From Streptomyces sp. ISL-87 (GTDB lineage Bacteria; Actinomycetota; Actinomycetes; Streptomycetales; Streptomycetaceae), in NCBI RefSeq assembly GCF_018614095.1, contig NZ_JAGGOY010000036.1, positions 14,932-78,931 of the forward strand: a stretch of DNA of 64,000 nt, written 5' to 3'. The notes beneath the pieces were generated by a model that worked only from the letters and a program-made list of their open reading frames with translations, did not search any database and was not told the origin of the DNA. Positions 1 to 7,919 of the stretch are shown piece by piece; positions within the stretch are counted from its first letter, which is position 1; each line of letters starts with the position of its first letter. Position numbers and translations under genes: made by a program.

Positions 1-1
1 C

Positions 2-655
2 CCGACCGGCTCCCCCGGTGCCCCCGGCCCTGACGGCAGCCCCGGCGCCCCCGGCCCGACCGGCTCTCCTGGCCCCGTCGGCTCCCCCGGACCCGCCGGA
101 CCTGCCGGACCCGTAGGACCGGCCGGACCGGCCGGACCCGCCGGACCGGCCGGACCCGCAGGGCCCAAGGGGCCTCGCGGCGACAAGGGTGAAAAGGGTG
201 ACTCGGGCGATGACGGCCACGGTCACGACGACGAGGGCGACGAGGGCGACCACGGTCACGACGACGAGGGCGACGAGGGCGACCACGGTCACGACGGTCA
301 CGACCACGGCAAGCCCGGCCACGGTCACGACGGTCACGACCACGGCAAGCCCGGGCACGGTCAGGACGGTCCCGACCAGGGCAAGCCCCCGTGGGCCGAC
401 TTCCTGCCGGGCGGCCTCGGCGATGCTCTGGGCCACATCGGTTCCGGGCGCACCGCCAAGAACGTCAACTTCACCCCCGTAAGCGCCGCCACCGGCCTGC
501 AGTCGAAGGAGACGTCGCCGGCCCTCGCCGCGACCGACTCGAGCAGCGAGGTCGGCATCATGGCCGCCACTACAGCCGCGCTGGCATTCGTCGGAGGCTC
601 GGCCTTCTTCGCCATTAGGCGGACCCGGGGAGGTGCAGCAAACCGACAGGACTAG
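2..655 (+). CDS. Collagen-like, His/Asp-rich surface protein, C-terminal part (5' end outside window)
   Basis: The reading frame is open from the first base. It starts with Gly-X-Y triplets ([12 protein letters not shown] and so on, then [16 protein letters not shown]), which is collagen-like. An Asp/His-rich block follows, built from units such as [11 protein letters not shown] and HDHGKPGHG. About 110 non-repetitive residues come next, ending in a hydrophobic segment ([20 protein letters not shown]) and a basic tail (AIRRTRGG). Just before the hydrophobic segment lies LAATD, which resembles the LAXTG signal of actinobacterial class E sortases but has Asp for Gly. I infer a wall- or membrane-anchored extracellular protein that may bind metal through the His/Asp block. 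The N-terminal signal peptide is not visible. Confidence 0.75.
   Translation, partial: PTGSPGAPGPDGSPGAPGPTGSPGPVGSPGPAGPAGPVGPAGPAGPAGPAGPAGPKGPRGDKGEKGDSGDDGHGHDDEGDEGDHGHDDEGDEGDHGHDGHDHGKPGHGHDGHDHGKPGHGQDGPDQGKPPWADFLPGGLGDALGHIGSGRTAKNVNFTPVSAATGLQSKETSPALAATDSSSEVGIMAATTAALAFVGGSAFFAIRRTRGGAANRQD
221..358 (+). repeat. Tandem coding repeats (2 x 33 bp, 2 x 36 bp)
   Basis: Two identical 33-bp units (221-253, 254-286) encode the acidic [11 protein letters not shown] block. Two 36-bp units (287-322, 323-358, one mismatch) encode [12 protein letters not shown]. The near identity at DNA level points to recent slippage or unequal recombination. Confidence 0.85.
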
Positions 656-720
656 CCCTTCACAGGTAAGGGCTGACGCTCGGCCAACCACATAGGCCGT
701 CCGATCCGCCATTCGGCAGC

Positions 721-751
721 TGAGCCCCTGGACACATCGTCCGGGGGCTCA
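721..751. terminator. Bidirectional hairpin between convergent genes
   Basis: A 13-bp stem (721-733 with 739-751, one G-T pair) with loop acatc lies between the ends of the collagen-like gene and the convergent regulator. Confidence 0.75.
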
Positions 752-758
752 GTGGCGC

Positions 759-1661
759 TCACGGGCTCGGCAGGGACAGCGCGCGGGCATCTGGCCACGG
801 TTCTGGGCCGGCGTACGCCCTGATGGCTTCCTCGATGAAATGCCGGGTACCGTCCGGGCTCAGCGCCTTGGCCTGCAAGTGCGCATACATGTCGCTGTAG
901 CGTCGCACGTCGGATCGTTTCTCCAGATAGAGGTCGCTGGTGAACCTCTCCAGATACACCACGCTCACATCGGTGGTGTCGGCGAACTCGAGCAGCGAGA
1001 ACTGTCCCGAGACGCCTGGGTGCGCACCCACATCGTGAGGGAGAACCTGCATGGTGATGTGCGGCTGGGCGCTGAGGCGGGTCAGATGGTCCAGCTGCTT
1101 GCGCATGACCTCGCGGCTGCCCACGACGCGCCACAGCGCCGATTCGTCCAGCACGGCCCATAAGCGCAGCGGGTTGCCCGGGGCGCGCAGCCGGTCCTGG
1201 CGCCGCATCCGCACCTGGAGGCGGGTGGCGGCCTGCTCGGCAGTGGCGTGAGGGATCGTTCCTGCGATGACCGCCCGTGCATAGGCGGGGGTCTGCAGCA
1301 GGCCGGGGACCACCAGGGGCTCGTAGAACCGGATCGCGGCCGCCTCGGCCTCCAGGCCGATGTAGGCGCCGTACGGGATGTCGTCATAGGCGTTCCACCA
1401 GCCCTGCTGACCCGATTCCCTGGCCATCTGCAGCAGATGGTCAACGCGCCGCTGATCCCGGACTCCGTACAGCTCGCAGAGATCTCGCACATCGCGCGGC
1501 TTGATGGGTCGGCGGCCGTTCTCCAGCAGACTGATCTTGGGCTGGGAGATCAGCAGGCGTGCCGCCACCTGCTGCGTCGTCATACCGCTGACCTCCCGGA
1601 GCCGACGCAGCTCCGCCCCCAGTCGGCGCCTGCTGACGGTGGGATTGACAGTGACACCCAC
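759..1661 (-). CDS. XRE-family regulator with DUF5753 (Scr1-type)
   Basis: The 300-residue protein has an N-terminal Cro/C1 helix-turn-helix at about residues 12-66 (LGAELRRLREVSGMTTQQVA, SQPKISLLENGRR). A long DUF5753 domain follows, with the family phrases YEPLVVPGLLQTPAYARA and QVLPHDVGAHPGVSGQFSLLEF. This family is very abundant in Streptomyces and is usually paired with a small DUF397 protein as a regulatory or toxin-antitoxin-like couple. I see no DUF397 gene on either side. The predicted role is DNA-binding transcription regulation with an unknown signal. Start: ATG at 1661, the first methionine of the frame. Confidence 0.9.
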   Translation of the reverse strand: MGVTVNPTVSRRRLGAELRRLREVSGMTTQQVAARLLISQPKISLLENGRRPIKPRDVRDLCELYGVRDQRRVDHLLQMARESGQQGWWNAYDDIPYGAYIGLEAEAAAIRFYEPLVVPGLLQTPAYARAVIAGTIPHATAEQAATRLQVRMRRQDRLRAPGNPLRLWAVLDESALWRVVGSREVMRKQLDHLTRLSAQPHITMQVLPHDVGAHPGVSGQFSLLEFADTTDVSVVYLERFTSDLYLEKRSDVRRYSDMYAHLQAKALSPDGTRHFIEEAIRAYAGPEPWPDARALSLPSP

Positions 1662-2165
1662 GGGGCGTGTACCTCCGCTTCAAGAACCTTGCGCTGGCGA
1701 GCAGATTGCCACGGCCAGAGCAGCTGGATCCGTCTTGGCCCCCCGTGTCATGCAGGGCGATTCGCGCCGGGCGCAGAGCGACCTGAACTTCGTATTGCAT
1801 CTCACCCGGCTGACCGTATTTTCCGGTTGCAATAAATAAGCGGATGAACCGCAATTCGATACAGCTTTCTGCGCAATGTGCAAGCGTCGGCGAGGCTGCC
1901 CCATGTGATCCGGCTGCCCCGCTTCGACCTTGCCCTTGTCGCGATCGCCGTCACGGTCCTGTCGGTCGGGGCGCGCCGGACGACGCCGGCTGCCCGGCCC
2001 ACATCGTCACGAAAAGTTCCTTATGTCAGAGATGAGCCCCAGGCGTAACATGAGAGATGGGCCATTGCACTCTCACGTGTGGCGGCCTGGAAGGGCGGCC
2101 CCGGCGTGTGAATGTGCCGGGGCCGTTGTGGCATCGCCGTACGACGGTCCCGGCGAGCGCACCGC
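1662..2165. other. Intergenic region without a convincing gene
   Basis: About 500 bases upstream of the DUF5753 regulator. A 63-codon plus-strand frame (1844-2035, MNRNSIQLSAQCASVGEA) has no family match I can recognise and may be a remnant of the divergent gene often found opposite such regulators. An AT-richer stretch (tattttccggttgcaataaataa, about 1818-1840) probably holds promoter elements. Confidence 0.4.
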
Positions 2166-2345
2166 CGCCACCTCCTCGCGGTCGAAGGCCGGGGGGCGAC
2201 CTCCGCGGCTGCCCAGCCGCTTTCGGTTCGCGGCCTGATCGGCGGGCTGCGGGATAACGGCCCGGATCCCGCGCCGACGCAGATGAGATCGGATCGCGGG
2301 ACGAATACGCCTTGTCGGCCAGGACCACGGCCGGTGTGGTCCCGG
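2166..2345 (-). pseudogene. IS5-family transposase remnant (C-terminal part, frameshifted)
   Basis: Read on the minus strand, one frame gives VVLADKAYSSR. After a frame change it gives SHLRRRGIRAVIPQPADQ and then NRKRLGSRGGRPPAFDRE, the hallmark conserved block of IS5-type DDE transposases in actinobacteria. The two parts are joined by an apparent 2-nt loss at the Arg codon after YSS. Sequence beyond the Asp-Arg-Glu block does not continue the transposase. The fragment lies against the 3' end of the deacetylase gene. Confidence 0.8.
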
Positions 2346-2386
2346 GCGGCCCGACGGGCGTGGGCACCGGTGAGCGGGCTATGACC

Positions 2387-3115
2387 CTAGGCCAAGGCCG
2401 CGCGGAGGTCCGCGATCTCGTAGCCCCGCGTGTGGATGAGGTCGATGATGTCCGGCAGGGCAAGGGCGTCGATGACGTCGCCGTGTCGTTCCGGCGTGCC
2501 CATGTGCATCTGCACGATCTGCCCCGGGACCAGGGTGTCCGCCACGCGGGTGACCGCCTCGGCCGTGGTCATACCGCCCTCGGTGCCGACGTAGCCACGG
2601 GTGTCGGTGGTGAACTCGACGTTCGTCCATCCACGGGCGTTGGCGGCGGCGATGCCCTGCTCGGTGGTCTCGCTGTACGGGAAGCGGAAGAACGGCGCCG
2701 GGGTGGTGCCGCTCGCGGTGCGGATGGCCTGGTCGGCGCGGTCCATCTCCTGCTCGGCCTCCCGACGGGTGATGTCCCGGAAGTCGGGGTGGGTGTGGGA
2801 GTGGTTGCCGATCCCGTGCCCGGCGGCGGTGATGGCGCGCAGGGCCTGGGGGTGGGCTTGCGCGAACTCACCCGTGACGAAGAACGTCGCCGGCGCACGG
2901 TGACCTCGCAGGACCGTGAGGACGCTGTCGAGGCCGTCCTCGTTCCAGGCGGCGTTGAACGTGAGGGCGGTGATGCGCTGCTCGGTGGGGATGAGCCGGA
3001 CCTCCTCACCGTCCAGGCCGGCCGCTACGGCGGGCGGAGCCGCCAGCGTGGCGGCGAGCGCCAGCAGCGCCGAACGTCTCGTGATCGGGGCGGCGGAGAG
3101 GGGTTGTCGTCGCAC
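2387..3115 (-). CDS. Secreted polysaccharide deacetylase (NodB-fold)
   Basis: The 242-residue product from GTG 3115 is preceded by gggag about 5 bases upstream. It has a Tat-like signal (TRR at residues 12-14, then a hydrophobic stretch ending AVAAG). NodB motifs follow: motif 2 HSHTH at 105-109 (metal-binding His), motif 3 RFPYSE and motif 5 QMHMG. Motif 1, normally TFDDG, reads TFNAAW, so the usual catalytic-base Asp is Asn. I recall TFDxAW/TFNxAW-type variants in related actinobacterial proteins, so this may be a subfamily rather than a dead enzyme. Expected role: de-N-acetylation or de-O-acetylation of an extracellular glycan. The open frame extends upstream to 3328, but that part has no signal peptide and looks non-coding. 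Confidence 0.85.
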   Translation of the reverse strand: MRRQPLSAAPITRRSALLALAATLAAPPAVAAGLDGEEVRLIPTEQRITALTFNAAWNEDGLDSVLTVLRGHRAPATFFVTGEFAQAHPQALRAITAAGHGIGNHSHTHPDFRDITRREAEQEMDRADQAIRTASGTTPAPFFRFPYSETTEQGIAAANARGWTNVEFTTDTRGYVGTEGGMTTAEAVTRVADTLVPGQIVQMHMGTPERHGDVIDALALPDIIDLIHTRGYEIADLRAALA

Positions 3116-3551
3116 GGGGCTCCCAGGCTCGTCGGGGCGGGCCCGGTCGATCGTGGCCCGGGCCGGGATGCGGGCCGTGGAGGCCGCCACGGCGCGCGAA
3201 GCACGCCCGGCATCGCGTGCGAGCCGCGCGCGCTCGGCCGTTCGGGGTTGCGGGAGCAGGGTTCCCGGATCCGGTATCGCACACGCCCCCCGGGGGACCG
3301 GCCGTGCCTCCGCCGTCCCCTCCCGCACCCTTTGTGGTCAGGCGCCCCAGATCGCTACGCGCTCCTGTTGCCCGGCGCCTGCGGCCCGTCCGTGGCCGGA
3401 CATAAGCCGCCAACGATCGCTGCGGGGCTCCTCCAACTCGGCGGCTGCGGCTCGGCGGCGAGTCGGCTTGGTGCGTGGGGGTTCTCGGGGGAGGGTTCAT
3501 AGAACCAAGATCAACATGGTGTCTACGGCACCAGAACACAGGGGGAAGACT
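3116..3551. other. Intergenic region between divergent secreted-protein genes
   Basis: No gene is visible. The region holds the upstream sequences of the deacetylase (minus) and the small secreted protein (plus), plus one copy of a 26-bp repeat (3341-3366) described separately. Confidence 0.5.
3341..3366 (-). repeat. Short dispersed repeat, copy A
   Basis: The reverse complement reads aggagcgcgtagcgatctgg then ggcgcc. It matches copies B (4056-4082) and C (4629-4655) with one or two mismatches over the first 24 bases. It lies in opposite orientation to B and C. Confidence 0.75.
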
Positions 3552-3917
3552 GTGCAGATCCGCAGGAAGATAGCCGCAGCTGCCGTGACGATGGCTGTGG
3601 CCGGTACCGGCCTGATCGCCGGGACCGGGTCGGCCTGGGCCGGGACCAACGGCCAGCAGATCCAGATCGACGACGCGTCCGGTCGGGCCCAGTCGGTCTA
3701 CATCAAGGGGCCCAACCAGAACGGCGTCACGGTGGGGCACTGCTTCAACGTGAACCGGGACTCCACCACGCCACTGGGCGGCTGGTGGTGGAAGGGCTCC
3801 GTAGAGGTCACCGCCTACACCTACAACAACTGTGGTGGCGGTCGCTTCTACACCCGTTCTGCCTGGATCGACACCACGCAGAGCTGGGGTGACTTCCAGG
3901 TCGTCTCGGTCAACTGA
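3552..3917 (+). CDS. Small secreted protein of unknown function
   Basis: The product has 121 residues from GTG 3552, chosen because gggggaag sits just upstream; an in-frame ATG at 3516 lacks a ribosome binding site. A typical Sec signal (basic IRRK, hydrophobic core, cleavage after AWA at residue 30) leaves a mature protein of about 91 residues. It is rich in Asn, Gly and aromatics and has two Cys (GHCFNV and NNCGGG) that could form one disulfide. The C-terminus (DTTQSWGDFQVVSVN) is beta-like. I do not recognise a catalytic family. A strong terminator follows directly, so it is probably monocistronic. Confidence 0.8.
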   Translation: MQIRRKIAAAAVTMAVAGTGLIAGTGSAWAGTNGQQIQIDDASGRAQSVYIKGPNQNGVTVGHCFNVNRDSTTPLGGWWWKGSVEVTAYTYNNCGGGRFYTRSAWIDTTQSWGDFQVVSVN

Positions 3918-3933
3918 CCGACCCACGGCGCAC

Positions 3934-3967
3934 ACCGCCCCGGCCACCGCGAGGTGGCCGGGGCGGT
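3934..3967. terminator. Strong intrinsic-type hairpin
   Basis: A perfect 15-bp stem (3934-3948 with 3953-3967) with gcga loop lies 17 bases after the stop of the small secreted protein. Confidence 0.9.
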
Positions 3968-4055
3968 TCCGTACCTCCACCACGAAGGTGCCACGCACCG
4001 AATGGTGATAGCTCTACGCATGACCAGCCCAGACGGCCCGCAGACGCTGAGGGCG

Positions 4056-4082
4056 AGGAGCGCGTAGCGATCTGAGGCGGCT
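4056..4082 (+). repeat. Short dispersed repeat, copy B
   Basis: Reads aggagcgcgtagcgatctga then ggcggct. It lies about 20 bases from the truncated transposase fragment at 4103-4213. Confidence 0.75.
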
Positions 4083-4102
4083 TAGACCGACCGGCAAATG
4101 GA

Positions 4103-4213
4103 TCATTTGACGCGGCGTCGGATCGTCGGGTCGGAGTATCCGGCTGTGGAGATGCGTTCGTAGCCGGAGCCGTGGAGGACCGGTGCGAGCACGTTGTGCT
4201 CGAAGACCGTCAT
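4103..4213 (-). pseudogene. Truncated IS transposase N-terminus (36 aa)
   Basis: From ATG 4213 the frame encodes MTVFEHNVLAPVLHGSGYER and continues ISTAGYSDPTIRRRVK before a stop. The phrase LAPVLHGSGYERI...S(D)xTIRRR is typical of the N-terminal helix-turn-helix part of a Streptomyces IS transposase. The rest of the gene is missing and repeat copy B follows. It probably comes from an element other than the IS5 C-terminal fragment at 2.2 kb, but both could be ends of one lost element. Confidence 0.7.
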
Positions 4214-4283
4214 CGCGTCCCGCTTCCTGGCGGGTCCTGCGCCGCGCGCGGTGCGACGTCACCCGCGATGACATGACGCCTCC

Positions 4284-4628
4284 TCAGTCGCACAGGGCTG
4301 CCGTCCGCGCCTTCATCAGTCCCTCGCTCAGCGGGACGGGCCGCTCATCCTTCAGGTCCGCGCCGAGGTCGTAGACATTGACGGCGAGTACCAGCTGTCG
4401 CTCACCGTCGGCGGTGGTGAGGGCCACGCTGGTGAAACCGGGTCCGGCGCCGTCGGTCTCCCAGACACCGACCGGCTTGGTGTCCGGCTCCGAGCCACAT
4501 CGCACGTCCATGCGCTGCACGCCGAGTCCGTACGCCGGCGCTTTGGGGAACTGCACCGTGTTCAGGACCGCGTCATCCCGATGAACTGCAGGAAGGGCGA
4601 CAAGGCGTCGATGGCGCGCCCGTTCGGC
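4284..4628 (-). pseudogene. Serine hydrolase / D-Ala-D-Ala carboxypeptidase C-terminal stub
   Basis: The last ~82 codons on the minus strand (YGLGVQRMDV ... GPGFTSVALTTADGERQLVLAVN ... ALCD) resemble the C-terminal end of class-C beta-lactamase-like serine hydrolases (YGLG..., GxxPGF/YxS, R-Q-L-V-L-A-V-N). The SxxK and YxN catalytic parts are absent. Upstream (LLPNGRAIDALSPFLQFIG in another frame) similarity continues with a frameshift and then ends at repeat copy C (4629-4655). I infer a gene lost by deletion or insertion, leaving a stub. Confidence 0.65.
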
Positions 4629-4655
4629 AGGAGCGGGTAGCGATCTGGGGCGGCT
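4629..4655 (+). repeat. Short dispersed repeat, copy C
   Basis: Reads aggagcgggtagcgatctgg then ggcggct. It sits exactly where similarity of the serine hydrolase stub ends. Confidence 0.75.
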
Positions 4656-4813
4656 TTTCGCGCTGCGTCCGGGGGGAATGACTGGCGCCGCTCGGTCGGG
4701 AACAAGTCCCCCTGGGCGGCCCCAACACCTCGGCTGCTTGATCCCGTTCGGCGGCCCGCCTCCGGGCCCCGCCCGGCACAATGGATGCCGGGCACTGGTG
4801 AGGGGCGGGGTGC

Positions 4814-5229
4814 ATGACCAGGTGGGGGCTGCTCGTCGAGCAGAATCTCGGTTACGGCCACGGGGGGCGGACATGGTCCGCCGGGGTACTGGGCCACGTA
4901 GACGGGACGCGGGACGAGGCACTCGCGGAGCTTCGGCGGCGGGCCGAGCGCTTCGAGCCCCTGCATCCCGCGAAGCCGAAGCGGCGGGTGCTGTACCGGG
5001 ACGGCGACGGGTTCCTGCTGGTGCTCGACGGTATGTGGGAGGCCTTCCACTGCCGGTTCACCGTGGCGGAGCAGCTCTACGACAGCGCCGCCCTCAAGCC
5101 GCTCCCGAACCCGCCCCCGAGCCGGAACTCCCGCCACCTCCGCCGCCGCTCCCCCCGCCCCCGCCGAAGGCGTGGGACGCGGACGTGCCCGAACGCCCCG
5201 AGTGGCTCGGCCGGGCGGGCCTCCCGTAA
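4814..5229 (+). CDS. Conserved hypothetical protein upstream of purA, frameshifted near 5090-5110
   Basis: The ATG at 4814 has gaggggcgggg upstream. It opens a frame encoding MTRWGLLVEQNLGYGHGGRT through FTVAEQLYDSAA (about 94 residues). In that frame the sequence turns into an Arg-rich run typical of an out-of-frame read. The neighbouring frame gives a sensible tail: APEPAPEPELPPPPPPLPPP, then KAWDADVPERPEWLGRAGLP and a stop at 5229, with G/C-ending codons. A -1 shift within ctcaagccgctcccgaa restores one continuous protein of about 138 residues with a Pro-rich linker. Function unknown. Either a recent frameshift mutation or a base-call error. Confidence 0.65.
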
Positions 5230-5242
5230 GACACCCCGTGGT

Positions 5243-5280
5243 ACGACGAAGGGGTGAGGCGCGCCTCACCCCTTCGTCGT
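5243..5280. terminator. Perfect 38-bp palindromic terminator
   Basis: Nineteen bases (5243-5261) are followed immediately by their exact complement (5262-5280), between the convergent ends of the hypothetical gene and purA. Confidence 0.9.
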
Positions 5281-5292
5281 CCGCGGATCGTC

Positions 5293-6576
5293 CTAGAGGA
5301 ACGAGTTGATCTCGATCGTCTCGGTGCGGCCGGGGCCGACGCCGATCGCGGAGATCGGGGCGCCCGACATCTCCTCCAGCGCCTTCACGTACGCCTGCGC
5401 GTTCTTCGGCAGGTCGGCGAAGGTCTTCGCCTTCGTGATGTCCTCGGACCAGCCGGGCAGGTTTTCGTAGATCGGCTTCGCGTGGTGGAAGTCCGTCTGC
5501 GAGTACGGGAGCTCCTCGACGCGCTTGCCGTCGATCTCGTACGCGACGCAGACCGGGATCTGCTCCCAGCCGGTCAGCACGTCCAGCTTGGTCAGGAAGA
5601 AGTCGGTCAGGCCGTTCACCCGCGTCGCGTAGCGCGCGATCGGGGCGTCGAACCAGCCGCAGCGGCGGTCGCGGCCGGTGGTGACACCGCGCTCGCCACC
5701 GATGCGACGCAGGTCCTCGCCGTCCTGGTCGAACAGCTCGGTCGGGAACGGGCCCGCACCCACACGCGTGGTGTAGGCCTTCAGGATGCCGATCACGCGC
5801 GAGATCTTCGTCGGGCCGACGCCCGTACCCGTGCAGGCGCCACCGGCCGTCGGGTTCGACGACGTGACGAAGGGGTACGTGCCGTGGTCGACGTCGAGCA
5901 GGGTGCCCTGGCCGCCCTCGAAGAGCACGACCTTGTCCTCGTCCAGCGCGTTGTTGAGGATCAGGGTGGTGTCTGCGACGAAGCGCTTGATCTGCTCTGC
6001 GTACTGGAGCATCTCCTCGACGATCTGGGCGGCGTCGATCGCGCGGCGGTTGTACAGCTTCGCGAGGAGCTGGTTCTTGCCCTCCAGCGCGGCTTCGACC
6101 TTCTGGATGAGGATCGACTCGTCGTAGAGGTCCTGGACGCGGATGCCGACGCGGTTGATCTTGTCCGCGTAGGTCGGGCCGATGCCGCGACCGGTCGTTC
6201 CGATCTTGCGCTTGCCGAGGAATCGCTCGCCGACCTTGTCGAGAGTGACGTTGTACGGCGTAATGAGGTGCGCGTTGCCGCTGATGAGCAGCTTGGAGGT
6301 GTCGATTCCGCGCTCGTTCAGGCCGCGCAGCTCGGAGAGCAGTACGGACGGGTCGACCACGACACCGTTGCCGATGACCGGGGTGCATCCGGGGGAGAGG
6401 ATGCCGGAAGGGAGAAGGTGCAGTGCGTACTTCTGGTCGCCTACGACAACCGTGTGGCCGGCGTTGTTGCCGCCCTGGTAGCGCACTACATAGTCAACGG
6501 ATCCACCGAGCAGGTCGGTGGCCTTTCCCTTGCCCTCGTCACCCCACTGAGCTCCGAGCAGCACAAGAGCGGGCAC
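5293..6576 (-). CDS. purA: Adenylosuccinate synthetase
   Basis: The 427-residue protein has the usual family length. It makes adenylosuccinate from IMP, aspartate and GTP, the first committed step to AMP. Signature segments: [11 protein letters not shown] near the N-terminus (GTP-binding P-loop with the catalytic Asp), [10 protein letters not shown], the conserved [14 protein letters not shown] and, near the C-terminus, [10 protein letters not shown]. Start ATG 6576. It is transcribed alone, away from the divergent diacylglycerol-kinase-like gene, with a long palindromic terminator behind it. A terminator-like hairpin lies in its leader at 6678-6705. Confidence 0.98.
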   Translation of the reverse strand: MPALVLLGAQWGDEGKGKATDLLGGSVDYVVRYQGGNNAGHTVVVGDQKYALHLLPSGILSPGCTPVIGNGVVVDPSVLLSELRGLNERGIDTSKLLISGNAHLITPYNVTLDKVGERFLGKRKIGTTGRGIGPTYADKINRVGIRVQDLYDESILIQKVEAALEGKNQLLAKLYNRRAIDAAQIVEEMLQYAEQIKRFVADTTLILNNALDEDKVVLFEGGQGTLLDVDHGTYPFVTSSNPTAGGACTGTGVGPTKISRVIGILKAYTTRVGAGPFPTELFDQDGEDLRRIGGERGVTTGRDRRCGWFDAPIARYATRVNGLTDFFLTKLDVLTGWEQIPVCVAYEIDGKRVEELPYSQTDFHHAKPIYENLPGWSEDITKAKTFADLPKNAQAYVKALEEMSGAPISAIGVGPGRTETIEINSFL

Positions 6577-6677
6577 AGGCGTACACCTCTTCCGGATGGG
6601 GCATGTCCAAGGTCAGGGGGCGTACGACGATGTACACCGCAGGCTGAGCCGTCGGACCGGTACCCCGGAATAGACGA

Positions 6678-6705
6678 AGGCCCTGGCGCAATAGCGCAAG
6701 GGCCT
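6678..6705. promoter_or_regulatory. Hairpin in the divergent purA / kinase-like leader
   Basis: aggccctggcgc (6678-6689) pairs with gcgcaagggcct (6694-6705) around loop aata, with one mismatch. It lies about 100 bases upstream of purA and 35 upstream of the divergent gene. It could be an attenuator-like element for purA or an insulator. Confidence 0.5.
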
Positions 6706-6739
6706 CTTGCACAAAGATGCTACCCGAGGAAGGACCGAG

Positions 6740-7678
6740 GTGTCGGCTCCAGAGCCCACCATGAGCCATGCGGGCGCGCCGGTAGGCGGCTTGCTTGTGC
6801 TCGTCGACCCGGTCGCCCGCCGTTTGGACGGCGAGTCTGTGCGGATCGCGAAAGATGTGTTGTCAGCCGGGGCAGCGGCGAAGATCTGCCTGCCCGACTC
6901 GCCGGAGGAGTTTGCGCGGGCTCTTGCCCGCAGGGGTCATCGAAGGCCCGTGATCGTCGGGGACGACGGCGCGCTGGTACGCGCTGTGACGCTGCTCCAC
7001 CGATCGCGTGACCTGTCGGGGGAGGCGTTGTCGCTGATCCCGGTGGGCCCGGTGGGATCCCTCGGGCTGGCCCGTTCCCTGGGCGTGCCGCTGTCGGCCG
7101 TCATGGCGGCGCGGGCGGCCCTGGACGGCGTGGTCCACGCGAGGGACCTGCTGGTGGACGACAGCGACGGGGTGGTGCTGGGCGGGCTGCGCATTCCCCC
7201 GCTCGGGCAAGGCGCCGTACGCCGCTCCCTGCTGCGGACCCTGTTTCTGCCGTCGGGGGCCTCCCGATCGCGGGGTTCCCGTTCCCGTACGCCGCACCGC
7301 TTGCGGGTGGAGGCGGACGGGGTGGTCCTGGCGGATGTGGACCACGCGGTGGAGGACGTCTCGGTGACCACGCGCGACGCGTCGGGGTCCGGGGGCGGTG
7401 CCGGTGGCGCCGGGGCCGGTGTCGGCGCCGGTGCCGGTGCCGGTGCCGGTGCCGGTGCTGCCGCCGGGGCCGGGGTTGGAGCCGGTGCCGGGGCCGCGGG
7501 CCTGGCGGAGGTCACCATCCGGCTGTCGGGCTCCCGCCGGGTGACGCAGCGTGCGTCCACGGTGACGGTGTCGGGCTCCGACTTCCGCTACCGCGCCGAC
7601 CAGTCCCCAGCGGGCCCGGTCCGCCGCCGCACCTGGACCCTCCACCCAGCAGCCTGGTCCCTGACCTTGCCCCGCTGA
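6740..7678 (+). CDS. Diacylglycerol-kinase-like protein
   Basis: The product has 313 residues from GTG 6740, preceded by gaggaagga. The N-terminal half (LLVLVDPVARRLDGESVRIA, PVIVGDDGALVRAV, SLIPVGPVGSLGLARSLGVP) resembles the lipid/diacylglycerol kinase catalytic fold (PF00781-like). The classic GGDGT motif reads GDDGAL, so activity is uncertain. About residues 214-255 are a Gly/Ala run encoded by ggtgcc-type hexanucleotide repeats, an expansion interrupting the C-terminal beta domain (VTIRLSGSR ... TWTLHP). In Streptomyces this gene is often annotated as diacylglycerol kinase beside purA. It is divergent from purA. Confidence 0.65.
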   Translation: MSAPEPTMSHAGAPVGGLLVLVDPVARRLDGESVRIAKDVLSAGAAAKICLPDSPEEFARALARRGHRRPVIVGDDGALVRAVTLLHRSRDLSGEALSLIPVGPVGSLGLARSLGVPLSAVMAARAALDGVVHARDLLVDDSDGVVLGGLRIPPLGQGAVRRSLLRTLFLPSGASRSRGSRSRTPHRLRVEADGVVLADVDHAVEDVSVTTRDASGSGGGAGGAGAGVGAGAGAGAGAGAAAGAGVGAGAGAAGLAEVTIRLSGSRRVTQRASTVTVSGSDFRYRADQSPAGPVRRRTWTLHPAAWSLTLPR

Positions 7679-7919
7679 CGCCTGGCATGGCGGGGCCGGG
7701 CCGGGCCGGGTCCGCGCCCAGCCTGGTCCCCGGCCCGGCCACCCGGGCGTGTCGCGGTGCCCTGCCCGGCCTGGCTGCCGCCGCCGAAGTCGCTGGTCAC
7801 CGTGCCGTCGCCCTTGCCCGGCCTGGCTGGTGCTTTGCCCGGCCTGGCCCCTGTCCGTCCGGCCTGTCGGGTTGCCCGCCCGCCCTGCCGGGTCCGGGCA
7901 GCGTCCCGGCCGGGGCGAG
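7679..7919. repeat. Intergenic region with degenerate tgcccggcctggc repeats
   Basis: No gene seen. Units like gcccggcctggc recur at about 7760, 7815 and 7836, and ggccgggccgggccggg occurs near 7690. The region separates convergent genes. Confidence 0.5.

Noticed and set aside
6539..6769. 76-codon frame spanning the purA leader
   Set aside because: It has no ribosome binding site, contains the leader hairpin and shows no family similarity.
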